DNA of 64,000 nucleotides. Origin: Aureobasidium sp. EXF-3400. Lineage: Eukaryota > Ascomycota > Dothideomycetes > Dothideales > Saccotheciaceae. The stretch's first letter is position 1. The number at the start of each line of letters is the position of its first letter. Shown here piece after piece: positions 34,136 to 45,402 of the stretch. The translations under genes and the position numbers were made by a program. The notes below the pieces were generated by a model. That model searched no databases. It saw nothing but the letters and a program-made list of their open reading frames with translations, and was not told the origin of the DNA. The DNA is taken from contig SWBL01000235.1 in the NCBI GenBank assembly GCA_024195585.1, positions 1 to 64,000 on the forward strand, in the 5' to 3' direction.

Positions 34136-36223
34136 ATGGACCCTCTACGATTGTTGACGAGATCGACCAAGTTCGCAAAGAAGGGCACGTCGACTGGCAC
34201 GCAGATTCACACACCATCCTCGGGACCTGCTTCTAACCCGCAACTCTTCGACCATGGCAATGAATCACAAGGACTGAACCGCAAACGCAAGAGAGGGAGT
34301 GAGACAGTGACGGCTAGTCTGGACTTCTTCGGTGGCGGCGCATCAGCCAAGGAACAAGATGCCGAACAGAAGGAGCAGGACGCCTCGGAAGAGCAATCAA
34401 ACTTGCAACAAGAACAAGCTGCAGTGCCTGTGGCAATGGGCGCCGAAGAGTGCAAGCAGCTACTCGGACGCCACAAGATCAAGATTTCTCTGTTTCCCAA
34501 CCATGACGAGGCACCTGCAAAGAAGAAAAAGAAGGAAAAGGCCGACAAGGACAGGAAGACGTCTCAGAGCGTGGGTGCCCAAGCGACACCACTATATCCT
34601 GCTCCTGTCAGCGACTTTAGCAGTCTGGCCCCCAGATATCGTATCTCAAAAGCTCTTCTCCGGAACATCAAGGACAATGGCTACAGCACAACCACCGAAG
34701 TCCAACTCGCCGCATTGCCTATCTTGCTCGACACACGCGCACATCTGCTTGCACAGGAACAATCCAAAGACCAACAACAAGAGCCCGTTCTCGATGTCGA
34801 CCTTTTGAGCATTGCACCGACGGGCAGTGGCAAGACCCTGGCCTTCATGATTCCTCTCATCCATGCTCTGGTTCTCGCACGTCGCTCTCAAACACACTCC
34901 GGTCCTCAAGCTATAATCCTCGCCCCTACCAAAGAACTTGCCAGTCAGATAGCCAACGAAGGCAGGAAGCTGGCCCTCAACACTGCTATACGCATCACCA
35001 ACGTGCGCAAGGGCATGCACCTCGGGTCGGATCCCTCGCCCGATGCAGACGTCCCTGGAAAGGAGGTGCCTCCTGTCAAGGCTGATATTCTTGTTTCAAC
35101 CCCGGCTGCTTTGAAAAATGCCATAGGGGATACCAATACCAGCTCGCACACTTTGTCTCAAATCCGCTTTCTGGTCCTTGACGAGGCCGATGTTCTTCTG
35201 GATCCCTTGTTCCGCGACCAAACCCTGGCCGTATGGAATGCCTTGTCAAGTCCCGCCCTGCGTCTCGGTTTTTGGTCTGCAACCATGGGTTCTAATATCG
35301 AGGAGCTTGTCAAAGCCACCATCAAGAGCCGTGCTGAGAGGCTATCCGAGACAAGCTCCACACCAGTCCAGATCGCGCCCTTTGTACGCCTTGTTGTTGG
35401 CCTCAAAGACTCGGCTGTGCCCAACATTGACCACCGCCTGATCTACGCTGCCACAGAGCAAGGTAAGCTCATGGCTCTCCGCCAGCTGTTACATCCTACT
35501 TCCACCGGGGTCGACACGCAGCCTGTCGTCCGTGCCCCCTTCCTCATCTTTACCCAAACGATAGAGCGCGCAGTCGCCTTGCACTCTGAGCTTCTCTACG
35601 ACATTCCCGCCGAAGCAGGCGGTATTTCACGTATTTCCGTTCTGCATTCGGATCTTTCCGACACCGCCCGTGATCATGTAATGACCCGCTTCCGCAAGGG
35701 CGAGGTCTGGATCTTGATCACTACTGATCTCTTGTCACGAGGTGTCGACTTCCGCGGCATCAACGCTGTGATCAACTATGATGCGCCGACATCTGCCGCT
35801 GCCTACGTACATCGTGTTGGGCGTACAGGCCGTGCCGGTAGAGAGGGTGGTGTAGCCTTGACTTACTATACAGATGACGATGTCGCGTCCATCAAGACAG
35901 TTGCCAACATCATCGTTGCGAGTCAAAAGCAAAAGGGAGCAGCAGGCGGCACAACAAACATTCAACAATGGTTGTTGGACGCTTTACCCACACCCAGCAA
36001 ACGCGACAAGCAGCAGCTCAAGAAACGTGGCATCGAGACTAGAAGATCTGCTTCTGGCAAGGATTCCAAGACCGGCAAGCCAAAAGCGCGTATCAGTACA
36101 AAGAGCGGTTATATTCGGAAGCTCGAGAACAACAGGAAGGGAGCAGTGGCAGCGAGTAAAAATCCACGAGAATCGGGGGACGCATCAGACTCGGGAGAGA
36201 GCTTTGGCGGTTTTGAAGAATAA
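34136..36223 (+). CDS. ROK1: DEAD-box ATP-dependent RNA helicase Rok1
   Basis: A single-exon gene, 695 residues. Rok1 (human DDX52) is a nucleolar helicase needed for 18S rRNA maturation and release of snoRNAs from pre-ribosomes. Helicase motifs are all present: motif I APTGSGKT at about 227-234, PTKELASQI, DEAD at about 349-352, SAT at about 381, and motif VI HRVGRTGRAGR from about 559. The N-terminus MDPLRLLTRS matches the Rok1 family, which decides the start against an upstream in-frame ATG at 34040. A Lys/Glu-rich linker precedes the helicase core and a basic tail follows. Its 3' end converges with that of the L-rhamnose dehydrogenase gene, 138 bases apart. Confidence 0.95.
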   Translation: MDPLRLLTRSTKFAKKGTSTGTQIHTPSSGPASNPQLFDHGNESQGLNRKRKRGSETVTASLDFFGGGASAKEQDAEQKEQDASEEQSNLQQEQAAVPVAMGAEECKQLLGRHKIKISLFPNHDEAPAKKKKKEKADKDRKTSQSVGAQATPLYPAPVSDFSSLAPRYRISKALLRNIKDNGYSTTTEVQLAALPILLDTRAHLLAQEQSKDQQQEPVLDVDLLSIAPTGSGKTLAFMIPLIHALVLARRSQTHSGPQAIILAPTKELASQIANEGRKLALNTAIRITNVRKGMHLGSDPSPDADVPGKEVPPVKADILVSTPAALKNAIGDTNTSSHTLSQIRFLVLDEADVLLDPLFRDQTLAVWNALSSPALRLGFWSATMGSNIEELVKATIKSRAERLSETSSTPVQIAPFVRLVVGLKDSAVPNIDHRLIYAATEQGKLMALRQLLHPTSTGVDTQPVVRAPFLIFTQTIERAVALHSELLYDIPAEAGGISRISVLHSDLSDTARDHVMTRFRKGEVWILITTDLLSRGVDFRGINAVINYDAPTSAAAYVHRVGRTGRAGREGGVALTYYTDDDVASIKTVANIIVASQKQKGAAGGTTNIQQWLLDALPTPSKRDKQQLKKRGIETRRSASGKDSKTGKPKARISTKSGYIRKLENNRKGAVAASKNPRESGDASDSGESFGGFEE

Positions 36224-36361
36224 GTGCATTTATCTAGATACCCTTTGCATATGTTCAGCGCGGAAGTTTTGTCCAAGCCAAATGTCTATTATCTTCGTTA
36301 CCTTTGCGAAACCCTCTTGTAAAGATATGCTGTCTATCTTGGTACAGACTACGGCAAAGGC

Positions 36362-37298
36362 CTATTGAAAATTGACAAAAGCGCCGCCATCTACTAATAG
36401 TTGTGCGCCAGACTTATACGATAGTCAGCGTTTGTAACTCGAGCCCCTGACTGGCGAAAACTTACGACATATGATGAGAGATCCGAAGCGAGGAACACCG
36501 CGGGTCCAGCAAGATCCTGAGAAGCGGTTAGCAAATCACTTTCTCCAGGCTTAAGGAACATACATGAGGTTGACCCAATCTGCGAAGCGGGATGCGGCCC
36601 TCCATATACTCCTTTTTCTCCGGGTCTGCCAGATCCTCGTCGTTGAGCTGAGTGCGGATCGTACCCGGTAACAAAGCGTTACATCGTATGTTGTACGGGC
36701 CTAGAGCGCAGGCGCAGCTCTGCATAAGTGATAGAATACCTGCCTTGGTAGGTGTGTAGTGTGTTTGACCGGCACCACCAACGAGAGCGCTGATAGACGA
36801 GACACCAATAATACTGCCGCCTTGAGGCGATTGCTCCTTCATCTGACGAGCGGCCGCCTGGACGGCGAAGAAAGCACCTTCGAGGTTGATGGACACGGTC
36901 GATTTGAGAAGCTCGGGGCTCAGACTACCAGTAGATGATTCTGTCAGAGAACACAATCGATGCAGACTCACGCGATAAACTCACCTTAGAAACTCGGCAA
37001 ATTGGCAGACACCGGCATTGCTCACAAACACATCTAGCCTGCCAAACTCTGATACCGTCTTGGAAACAAAATCGGTTCCGGTTTCAGGGTTTGCAATGTC
37101 ACCAGGTATGGCAATGAGCTTCGCACCCGCACCAGCCTCCTCCTTCATGCTCTCGAAGTGACCGTCTGACTTTGAGTCTGGGTAATGATTCACAGCGACG
37201 GCTGCACCCTGGCGCAAGTATTCGAGGGCGATGGCCCGTCCAATGCCTGTCACTGCACCTGTGATAGCAGCGACCTTTCCAGCAAGTAATGTTGTCAT
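36362..37298 (-). CDS. LRA1: L-rhamnose-1-dehydrogenase (SDR family)
   Basis: A 258-residue classical short-chain dehydrogenase. It very closely resembles fungal L-rhamnose-1-dehydrogenase, which oxidises L-rhamnose to the lactone, the first step of the non-phosphorylated rhamnose pathway. Exons on the minus strand are 37298-36985, 36924-36564, 36516-36466 and 36412-36362. Features: cofactor loop TGAVTGIGRA, SNAGVC, GVSSISALVGGA with the catalytic serine, YTPTKAG (YxxxK), LPGTIRT, and the ending LLVDGGAFVNFQ. The last two exons are only 51 nt each. No other rhamnose-pathway gene lies in the window; its neighbours are ROK1 and a Boi-like gene. Confidence 0.88.
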
Positions 37299-38343
37299 CG
37301 TGGGCCGTCTGATCTGTCAATACTTGGACGAGATGTGTTACGTCAAGACCAAGTTCTTGCGACGAGAAAGCTGCGCGAGCGAGGAAAGGGGCCTCTTGCT
37401 AATAAACATTTCTTGTGTTGGTTCTGGCGCATCACTCTCTACTCATTGTGGAGATGTCGTAGAGGCGCCGGTGTATCATTGTACCGAGAAGTCCGGAGGC
37501 GGGGCATTTGCATAATATTGCATACTAGGTCCTCAATGAAATGTTCGTGACCTTGCGATTACTCGACCCAGTACGACAAGCAAACCTTTACGTGGTATGT
37601 AGGTACATGTCAGTCGGAGTAGGACAGTAATGCCTGATCTCGGTATCCGATCCTCAAGGCAGCGTCCGCTGGCTGACACATTCGGTATTCCGAACCGACC
37701 GAGCTATGCACGTGAATTTATACCGCCTCCTTCCCAGTCCAAGTTGCATCATAAAATTTGATCCATTCGATACTGTCCATGGATAGCCATACCCCAATGT
37801 CGTTCAAACTACTTCAGGAAGGCTACGGTCGAACGCTTGCACATCGATGAGTCTAAGATCTGCCACAAGGTCGATGACATCTAGGTAGCCATACAGGTAT
37901 TTTAAGGCCATGGTCGTCTCCAACCAGATGTATGATTTTTCTTGATGGATAGGACCGAAAAGTGCCTGTAGTGAAAACATATCATTTCCTCGACAAGGAA
38001 TACAATATGATTGAGTCAAGTGTGCTTGCGATAGCAGAACTTGGACGAGATGCTGATTTGTGCTTCAGGCAACATGAGCCGCCACCAGGTATATAAGAGA
38101 AGACAGAATAAAGAAGTAGTTGTGCTTTTGTTACTGACACCTCACTCAGATACTGGACATGGAATGCGAAAAGAGAGAGAATTGAAATGCAGGAAGAGGA
38201 CAAAGGCGGCGCAATTATAATTACAAAAGATACAGAAACACCACAGATTTGTACCTGTAGCTACCCATTTGTCCTTTCATAAAGTCATAGTCAATCAGAC
38301 GTTCTCTAGAATGATATTGAAGAGACGTTAGATGTATTTCAGG
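37299..38343. other. Intergenic, no gene recognised
   Basis: About 1.05 kb between two minus-strand genes. It should hold the promoter of the rhamnose dehydrogenase and the 3' UTR of the Boi-like gene. Short open frames on both strands resemble nothing. No repeat or RNA gene is recognised. Confidence 0.4.
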
Positions 38344-40983
38344 TTATGTCGTTGACTCGTTCAAGCTGCCATTCTGTTCAGCCCCCGGTTGGGCTTCATC
38401 AATTCCACCAATACCCAGACCATTAGATTTGGGCCTGGATGAATCTTCTAATTCATATACGACTTTGGGTGTAACAATTGTGTCTTGCAGAGCAGGCGGG
38501 CGCTCGTTGCGTGCGCGTGCTTTCGACAGGGATATTGTATTTTGACTATAGCTTGTCGTGACTTTACCACTCGAAGCATCATAATCAATCGTCGCTTTCA
38601 TGAGTGCAGCCATCCACAATCGACCCTCTTGCCTACTGTTGACGGCAAAATAGTGTACGGTCGGTTTCGTAAAGTTGACGGCTTTACTAAGTCCTTGGCG
38701 TGGTGGGACTAGTTTGAATATAAAGAGGCCTTGTCCATCCGCAGATGGCGGTGCGGTCCCCTGTGGCACCATTGGGGATGACCCGGCACCTGTGAGTGCA
38801 GCGTGCAGTCCTGTCATTTTCTCGTTTTCAGCCGGCAGGACGCGGTGGGACGAAATATCGATCAGACCCTTCTCTTCGGTGTCATTCTCAGAATAATAAT
38901 AGGACAGCCTCCGACCACGAAGCACAAAAAGACGAGGCTTCCACGAGCCTACCAAGCTCGAAGACTTTTTCTTCATCCATCCACTGTAATCACAATCGGC
39001 AATTTGCTCAGTGGGGGGCTTCTTCTCGAGGCCACGAGTGTATGCTGAAGTTGTCTTCTTACTCTTGGCCTTTGGCCTAGAACGGGTAGAAGTTGCAGGT
39101 GGAGCAAGGGCGCCAGAAGATCCCGTTGATACTCGAGACTGGTTGTCTGACTTCTGCAAGTCGATTGAACGAGTCTCAGTGGACGGAGTGGTAGAGCCAG
39201 TGCGAGCAGGAGAAGCGAGAGGTTCGTGCTTCAAAGCACTCTGCTTCTTCTCGTTCTGGGTCACGGCATCAGAGGCTATCCGAAGGCCGCCACCAATGCG
39301 AGGCTTGGAAAAGAATGATCGAGTATTCGACGCAGGTGATGGCGAAGGATTTAATGATGAATTGTCGCTGTCAGCCAAGGTTGAATCTAGTCGGGTGACA
39401 ATGGGCGAGACAGGTTGCTGAACAGATGCCAGGGGTTTTACTGTGGAATGTGGACTGCTGACAGCACGATTGCTAGTGGGCTTGTTGAAGGAAAATTGGC
39501 TTGACGCGGGAGACATGATAGGTGAAGCAGGTTCGCGCATCGATTCGACACTGGACATCCTAGGAAAGTTCCTGTATGAAGCGCTATGACGAGCAGAATC
39601 AGTAGCGGCACTTATGTTCCTAGTGTGAGCCGGTGTGGACTTCTTCTGCAAGACATTGCGCTTGTTACGAGCATCAACCTCATTTCCAGAAAAGTAACCG
39701 CGATCCAAGTCGACAGGTGAAGAGAGTGATCCAAAGCCGTAGTCGCCAACTCCTCCATCGGCCTGTGAGATGGCGGCACCGAGATCGGCTGCTGGTTCGT
39801 GGGCAATAGAAAGGCGCCGAGCAGTGGTAGGCACTCCGGAGTTCGTACCGACCGAAGACTGTCTATGATGCGAATAACGGTTCATGCTATCTATCGATCC
39901 CATGGACGAGTGTCTCCGGGAATGGTTGAGGTTGCGGATAGAAGCGGCCGAGGGGCGTTGAGTATTGTCTGGCCGAGTGAAGGTCATAGACGGAGTCGCC
40001 ATAGTGCTGACGGGTCTGTATGGCGAGGCTGTCACGCTCTGGCTTCGTCTTCTTCCAGCTTCAGTCTGCACATCATCTGCAGCAGCCGAGTATTCAGACA
40101 CGCTTCTGGGTACATTGGTTGAGCTTTGGCGTACTTCGTCCTGGAGAGCCTTGACCTTCTGCCATGTTTTCAATCGTCTTCCCACGGAACCAAGTTCGAA
40201 CTCTTTAATAAAGATGGCCGACTGCTCCATGGTCAAAAGCACTTCTCCGGATATCTCTTGCTCGCGGAAAGTGTCACAATGCGACTTTTCGACGCCGTGG
40301 TCTTCGAGATATTCAGCAACTCGTACGGGTGACCACAACATGATTTCGGCCTCGGTGTGCAGCTGATTTTCCTCGTCGTCGGTTTCACGGCCGTTAATGT
40401 AAGATAGACGATTTGGGGCATGTGAGCTGTAGATGCTCTCGGCATCGTGGCTGTGTATGTTGGTGAGAGGTATCTCGCGCGGGCTGCGCAAGTCGGTAAT
40501 ATGTTCGTCAATGACGCTCAGAGTTTCGTGCATGACCGAGTTGTGTTGCGATGCGCGTTGGGCAGGATTTGAATTGGAGGATTGCGATGAGGTGGTGGAA
40601 GTAGCAGTCTGAGGCCTGTTGGGTTGGGGGACATCGTTGCGACGAGTCGGAGGTTGCTGGGTAGACAGGAGAGTGCCTCTCGGGGCCGGGGTGGTGTAGA
40701 CTGCGGCGAGCGAGTTGGCGTGAGCGGGAGTGTTTCACGAGGTTTGAGAGGTGATGATTCGACGTGTCTGCTCACCTTCAGGAAACAGGCCGGTGGCACT
40801 AGTGGTCATATGGCGACCGAGGAACCAGCCATCGCCAAAGTCGTCATCTCGCTCGATGAGTTCGATGCGGTCGCCCTTGGCCAGGCTCAGCTCGTCGGGG
40901 CTGCGGGCAAGAAAGTCATGGACGACGAGCAGGAGAGAGCCTGGGGGAACCTCTCGGGGGTCCGAGGGCTGACGAGAGGCCAT
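38344..40983 (-). CDS. SH3-SAM-PH polarity scaffold (Boi1/Boi2-like)
   Basis: An 854-residue protein with the Boi/Pob1 domain order. These scaffolds act at sites of polarised growth, binding Cdc42-pathway and exocyst proteins and membrane lipids. Exons on the minus strand are 40983-40776 and 40700-38344. The SH3 domain spans about residues 15-71 (VVHDFLARSPDELSL, GWFLGRH, GLFPEVY) and is split by the intron just before its last strand. The SAM domain is at about 190-260 (WSPVRVAEYLEDHGV). The PH domain is at about 640-775 (GWMKKKSSSLVGSWKPRLFVL, RLWMAALMKAT). Between them lie long Ser/Pro-rich disordered stretches. It is divergent from the MIZ-type SUMO ligase gene. Confidence 0.92.
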
Positions 40984-41649
40984 TGAGGCGTGCTGTCGAG
41001 GGGGTAGGCACGCTATGACTGGGACGAGAGCATCGAAGTCTCAGGCTGGGATGCGATGGAGGCGGATGTTGCAAGGCGTGCCTTGTCGCCTTCAAGTTGT
41101 CACAAAGGGCGAGGCGGCTGTCGGACGTGGTGCCGAGGAGGGCGCGTCCGGAGGCTGAGCGAGGGTCGAGCTGAAACGGACAGCAGTCTGGCGGTGCACG
41201 AGAATTGTGTATCGCAGTCGGGGTCTGGCTCTCGCAGTGACAGTACGAGTGCTAAGGTACTTAGGCTCGAAGGGCGGGCGGCGAATGCCGTGCTGCATGT
41301 GGATGCAGTAGTCAATGACAGGCGGTAGAAGGTTTGGCCCGACGCGCCGCTAGACAAGCGTCGATGCGGCAAGAGCCAGAGCGGCCAGAGGCAGAGGCAG
41401 AGGCAGAGCAAGAACAAGAGCAAGAACAAGAGCAAGAGCAACCCGCGTTCTGTAGTCTCTCGCGACTGCTCGACCTTGGAGGTCATACGAGCTAGGCGGT
41501 TGCCTGCCTTGCTGCCTCTTCGCAAACGCTTGCGTTCCTTTGCGGAACTTTCTTTCCTCATCCGGCACATTACTTAATACTTCGTCGCCGTCCACTTGCG
41601 CCGCTTGTCGACCACGCGCAAATGGGAAACATTCGCATGCGCCCGCGAC
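40984..41649. promoter_or_regulatory. Divergent promoter with purine-rich low-complexity tract
   Basis: These 666 bases separate the Boi-like and MIZ-type genes. At about 41375-41442 there is a purine-rich run built from GGCAGA and AGCAAGA/ACAAGA units. Its minus strand gives an artificial poly-leucine frame that I reject as a gene. Promoters of both genes must lie here. Confidence 0.5.
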
Positions 41650-44600
41650 ATGCCCCAAAATATGGCCCTGTCGCCCTCTGAATCAAGTGCAAATGCACGA
41701 AACATCCTGGGTCGTCCCGCGCAGAGGCAGTATTCCTGGATGCAACAATCCCCCGTTCTCTCACAGCCGCCTCTTCGTGCTTCTGGCAAACACCACCAGC
41801 GACAAGCTCCGGGCCTAAATGTCACTGACTCGACCACGCCTCAATGTGCTTCTCCCACGACTGTACAGGCGCAATCTCCTTCTTCTCAGGAAACCCACCA
41901 CGTCCAGGGAAACGCTGCGTCAAACACTGAGTCCGAGATTTCCAATGCGAGAAACTTTCTACCATCGCCCACTCCTAGTGACCGCCATGATAAGTCTCCG
42001 AGCCTGGCCACTGCTCATCAACCTCTCAGCGAACCTGCTGCTCGCCAATCTCCAAGCCAGCCTGCTCTTCATCGCGATCCAGCTCAACCTACCGTCCGCG
42101 TGACCGGAAACAGACATGTCTCTGCCACCTCTTCCTCCCGGCAACCCACTGGACTCGCCCCTGTTCCGCCACCTCCTTCAGCATCAAACACGCCCCCCAC
42201 GCATACCCGGCCTCCTCCCTCTGGTTTCAACAATGCTCCGCCCTTTGGTTCTCAATGGTCTGCCGTGTTCCACAGCGGCGAGTGTACCAAGCGTCTATCT
42301 GACTTCGCCGCGGCTCACGGAAACTTGACCGATGCTGATCTTGAGAGATTGGGTATTCTTTATGATGCCATGCAACAGAATGACTGGTACTTCATCATTC
42401 TGCTCATGCTCCTAGCTTGCTACTCTTTGAATCTGCCATCGCTCCAAGTCGTCCAGGTTCATCTGCCAAAAGACAGCCTTCCCATGTTTGCTAAGATCTT
42501 GGGGGAACAATGGGAAGGTGGAAATTCTTTGAGCCACGAAGTCCAGGTTTTCATAAGCAGCTTCCCTAAGCCTCTAGATGAGTTGAGAGTTTGTTTGACT
42601 GATTCGTCTTTCATGCTGGCCATTCGTCATATCAGCAGTTGTCTTCGTCAGATAACATTGAATCTAGATCGTGTGCTCTCTCAGTGCCGTCAGGCAGAAA
42701 CGCTTCCGACTGTTCATGTAAGTCAAATCGAAGGTATGAACACCACGACTAGTGTTGGCGTTTTTGTCTCAGCCCGCACGATTAGTCCCTGGGACGTGTG
42801 TTTCGATGGGACACCATCCAGAAAGGCATCTCGTAGAGTCGGGTGCATTCGTCTAGCAAAGCCGCGGTGTTCTTACATCGAAACTCCGAAACCGTGCTAA
42901 TTGTACCTTCATATAGGATCTGATCGTGTCACTTGGTATTCGTTCATTGCTGCTCCAACGAGCAACTTTCCGCTTCCTTCTGCGTAACACTTGGGGTTCG
43001 GACAGTGGTCCAATGGCTGAACTCGCTATGCGAGAATTCATGATTGAGCAACAAAGATTCGCAATGGAAGGTGCCCAATCAACAGAAATGCGTGGTCATC
43101 AGCAGAACGTTTACCGCACCATCTTTCACCAGCACGTACGTTCTGCTCACTTTCCGCACACTCACTCGAATCAAAATACAAATCCGGCCAACATTGTCCC
43201 GAGCACCTCTACAATTGCCCAGCAGCCCACACCTGCCCCAACTGGCGCCGCTACAGGTAGGACGCAGTCACAGTTACCTCATCTAGGTCAGCACCACATA
43301 CAACCATCACATCAAGCTCAGACGCCAATACCGATCGGTGCAGGGTTGCAAGTCGCTCAGATGGAGGCGCAGAGGCATATGCAACGGGAGCTTCAAATGC
43401 AGCAAATGCGTGCTCGAGCTCAAGCACAGTCTCTGGCACATGCACACGCAGGCCAGCCGCCATTTCCTGCCCACTTCCAAAATCACTCACAAGGTGCTTC
43501 ACTTCCACCTTCGGCCTTCTTCCAGAACCCTGGCGGTACCTTCCCAGCTCGGTTTCAGCAAAGTGCAACTGCTCTACCGCATCAGCCCCTGCGTCAAAAC
43601 AACACTGCACTTCACGACGCAGCTCAGATGCAGGCATTGATAGTGTACCAACAAGAGATGCTTCCGCAACAGCCCATCCTGCCTTCCAATTCTCCATCCG
43701 CTCCCTCACTTGCAAGTCAGATGCCTCGTCCACGGCAACAACGATCAAACCCACCACCTCGTCTATTCTTTCCTGGACCAAATCCCGCTGTCCCCCAGCC
43801 TGCACATCCAGATTACCGTCGATCGGCACTTCATCAAGCTCATCTGCGTAGTCCTGTTCTTGTCCCAAAGAAGCTCGACACCCTAGCCTCGTCTAACGAC
43901 CTCTACCGCCGCGTTGCTGGCTTTGCTCTTCCGCCTCACAGGCTGACGACCAAGCCGGTTCAAGAAATTTCCTTCCAGCTGCCACCACAGGCTATCAGTC
44001 GACTTCTGAAAGTCAAATTGAGCCCTGACGGCGATCCTCCAGTTGAAGTAATCGACACCAACTCTTTGATGCTAAGACTCAGATGCTGCGAGGTCGCGCC
44101 ATCTCAGCCCCTTCCCACGGAGAACAAATGGGTTCTTCTCGATGGCAGCTGGCCAGTCCAAGCTTACTTCGCGATCGATAAAACTCCGCTCGAACCAAGA
44201 CGCAAATTGCATCATGGCAGATACCTACCCATCGACATCACGCATTGCATCAGTTCGGAGACCAACAAACTTGTCGTAAGAGTCAACCGGTCCAAGTATG
44301 ATAAATCGCCTTTCAACTACGCAGTCGCTATCGAAGTCGTTGGCTTTGACTCTCGCAACGGTATTAAAGAGGCCTGCATGAAGCGTCTTGTTCCTCCCGA
44401 ACAGATTCTGGACTCGATCAAGAAGTCTCTGACCAGCCATGACGACGATCTCATTGTACAGTCAAACTTCACCTTACAACTTTACGAACCCTTCTCCAAC
44501 GCCAAGATTTTTGACTTGCCAGTTCGCGGTTTTGATTGCCTGCACAAGCAAGCTTTCGATCTCGACGTTTTCTTGGATACTCGACTTGAGCAACAGTCCC

Positions 44601-44869
44601 AGCCACCTAAGACCCGCATTAGTAAGGTTGACGCATGGAAATGTCCAATCTGCAAGGCCGACTGTAGGCCGCAAAGCTTGGTAGTCGATGGATTTCTCAT
44701 GGCTGTCCGTGACTCTCTCGCAGCCAAAAACATGCTGAAGACGCGTGCCATCAACATCGAAAGTGATGGCTCTTGGACACCTGTTCAAGAGGCTCATGAC
44801 GACGAAGAGACGGACGAAGAAGCACCAGCACCCAAGAAGCCCATCGAAGTCATTCTCCTTGATGATTAG
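41650..44869 (+). CDS. MIZ/SP-RING zinc finger protein, probable SUMO E3 ligase
   Basis: About 1006 residues, exons 41650-42717 and 42917-44869. The MIZ/SP-RING lies near the C-terminus (residues about 894-950): FDC and H on one side, then WKCPICKADC. This class binds E2-SUMO and promotes SUMO transfer. The protein ends IEVILLDD after an acidic stretch, a classic SUMO-interacting motif. The N-terminal 200 residues are Pro/Ser/Gln-rich. A helical block spanning the intron (DAMQQNDWYFIILLMLLACYS to MAELAMREF) and a Gln/His/Pro-rich region follow. The start ATG is uncertain; 41661 is possible. The intron is 199 nt and is homologous to one in the xylitol dehydrogenase gene. Confidence 0.88.
42718..42916 (+). 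mobile_element. Introner-like element serving as intron (copy A)
   Basis: The whole 199-nt intron of the MIZ-type gene, GTAAGT to ATATAG. It aligns along its full length with the 195-nt intron at 60332-60526 in an unrelated gene; identity by eye is about 80% in the first 120 bases, lower after, and most differences are transitions. It has nested inverted repeats: outer GAAGGTA (42730-42736) with TACCTTC (42904-42910), inner GAACACCACGACT (42738-42750) with AGCCGCGGTGTTC (42860-42872, 11 of 13 pairs). A branch-point-like GCTAATT precedes the outer right arm. No coding capacity, so any transposition would be non-autonomous. Confidence 0.85.
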
Positions 44870-45402
44870 TCGTCGAAGTCGTCTCGGCTCTCATTTGTCG
44901 ACTCGAGTCTGCCGTTCCTTTCCTTTCGTCTCTGCTTTTTTCTTTCATGTCACACGATACCCAACAACGATTCTAACTGTTTGCTCGCACTTCATCAGCG
45001 TTGCTTTTCCCCTCACGAACCACGACAGCATCAATTTTGTTTCTACACATCGCGCATGCACCAGAGACATCTGGCAGACATGGGGTGGAGTCCAGGCCTC
45101 TAGCTGCTCCTTTGACTCGGGCATTCTTCTCTCGGAGCTGTTTTTCAATAGACTAATAATGCAAACAATGCGAACGTATACCACTTCAAGCTGTTCCACT
45201 TCTTGAGTATTGTGGGTGTTCATTAAACTCTTATGCTATGTAACTACTGTCCTGCCTCTGCAATCTTATACTAACGTGTTGATATCACATGCTTGTCAGG
45301 TTTGTTTTCTGCTTGCCGAAGTACGCGTCAAAGTAAGAGACCCTGGCTCTCTCCTTTCTCCCAAACTTCGAGGACTTGAACATCACAGTGTTCTTTGGAC
45401 GT
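44870..45402. other. Convergent 3' intergenic region
   Basis: These 533 bases lie between the 3' ends of the MIZ-type and chromodomain genes. They are T-rich on the plus strand, consistent with 3' UTRs and terminators. No gene or repeat is recognised. Confidence 0.45.

Noticed and set aside
41100..41570. Minus-strand frame with a poly-leucine core that looks like a signal or membrane segment
   Set aside because: It is the complement of a purine-rich low-complexity tract in the Boi/MIZ promoter. It has no family resemblance, and the composition alone explains it.
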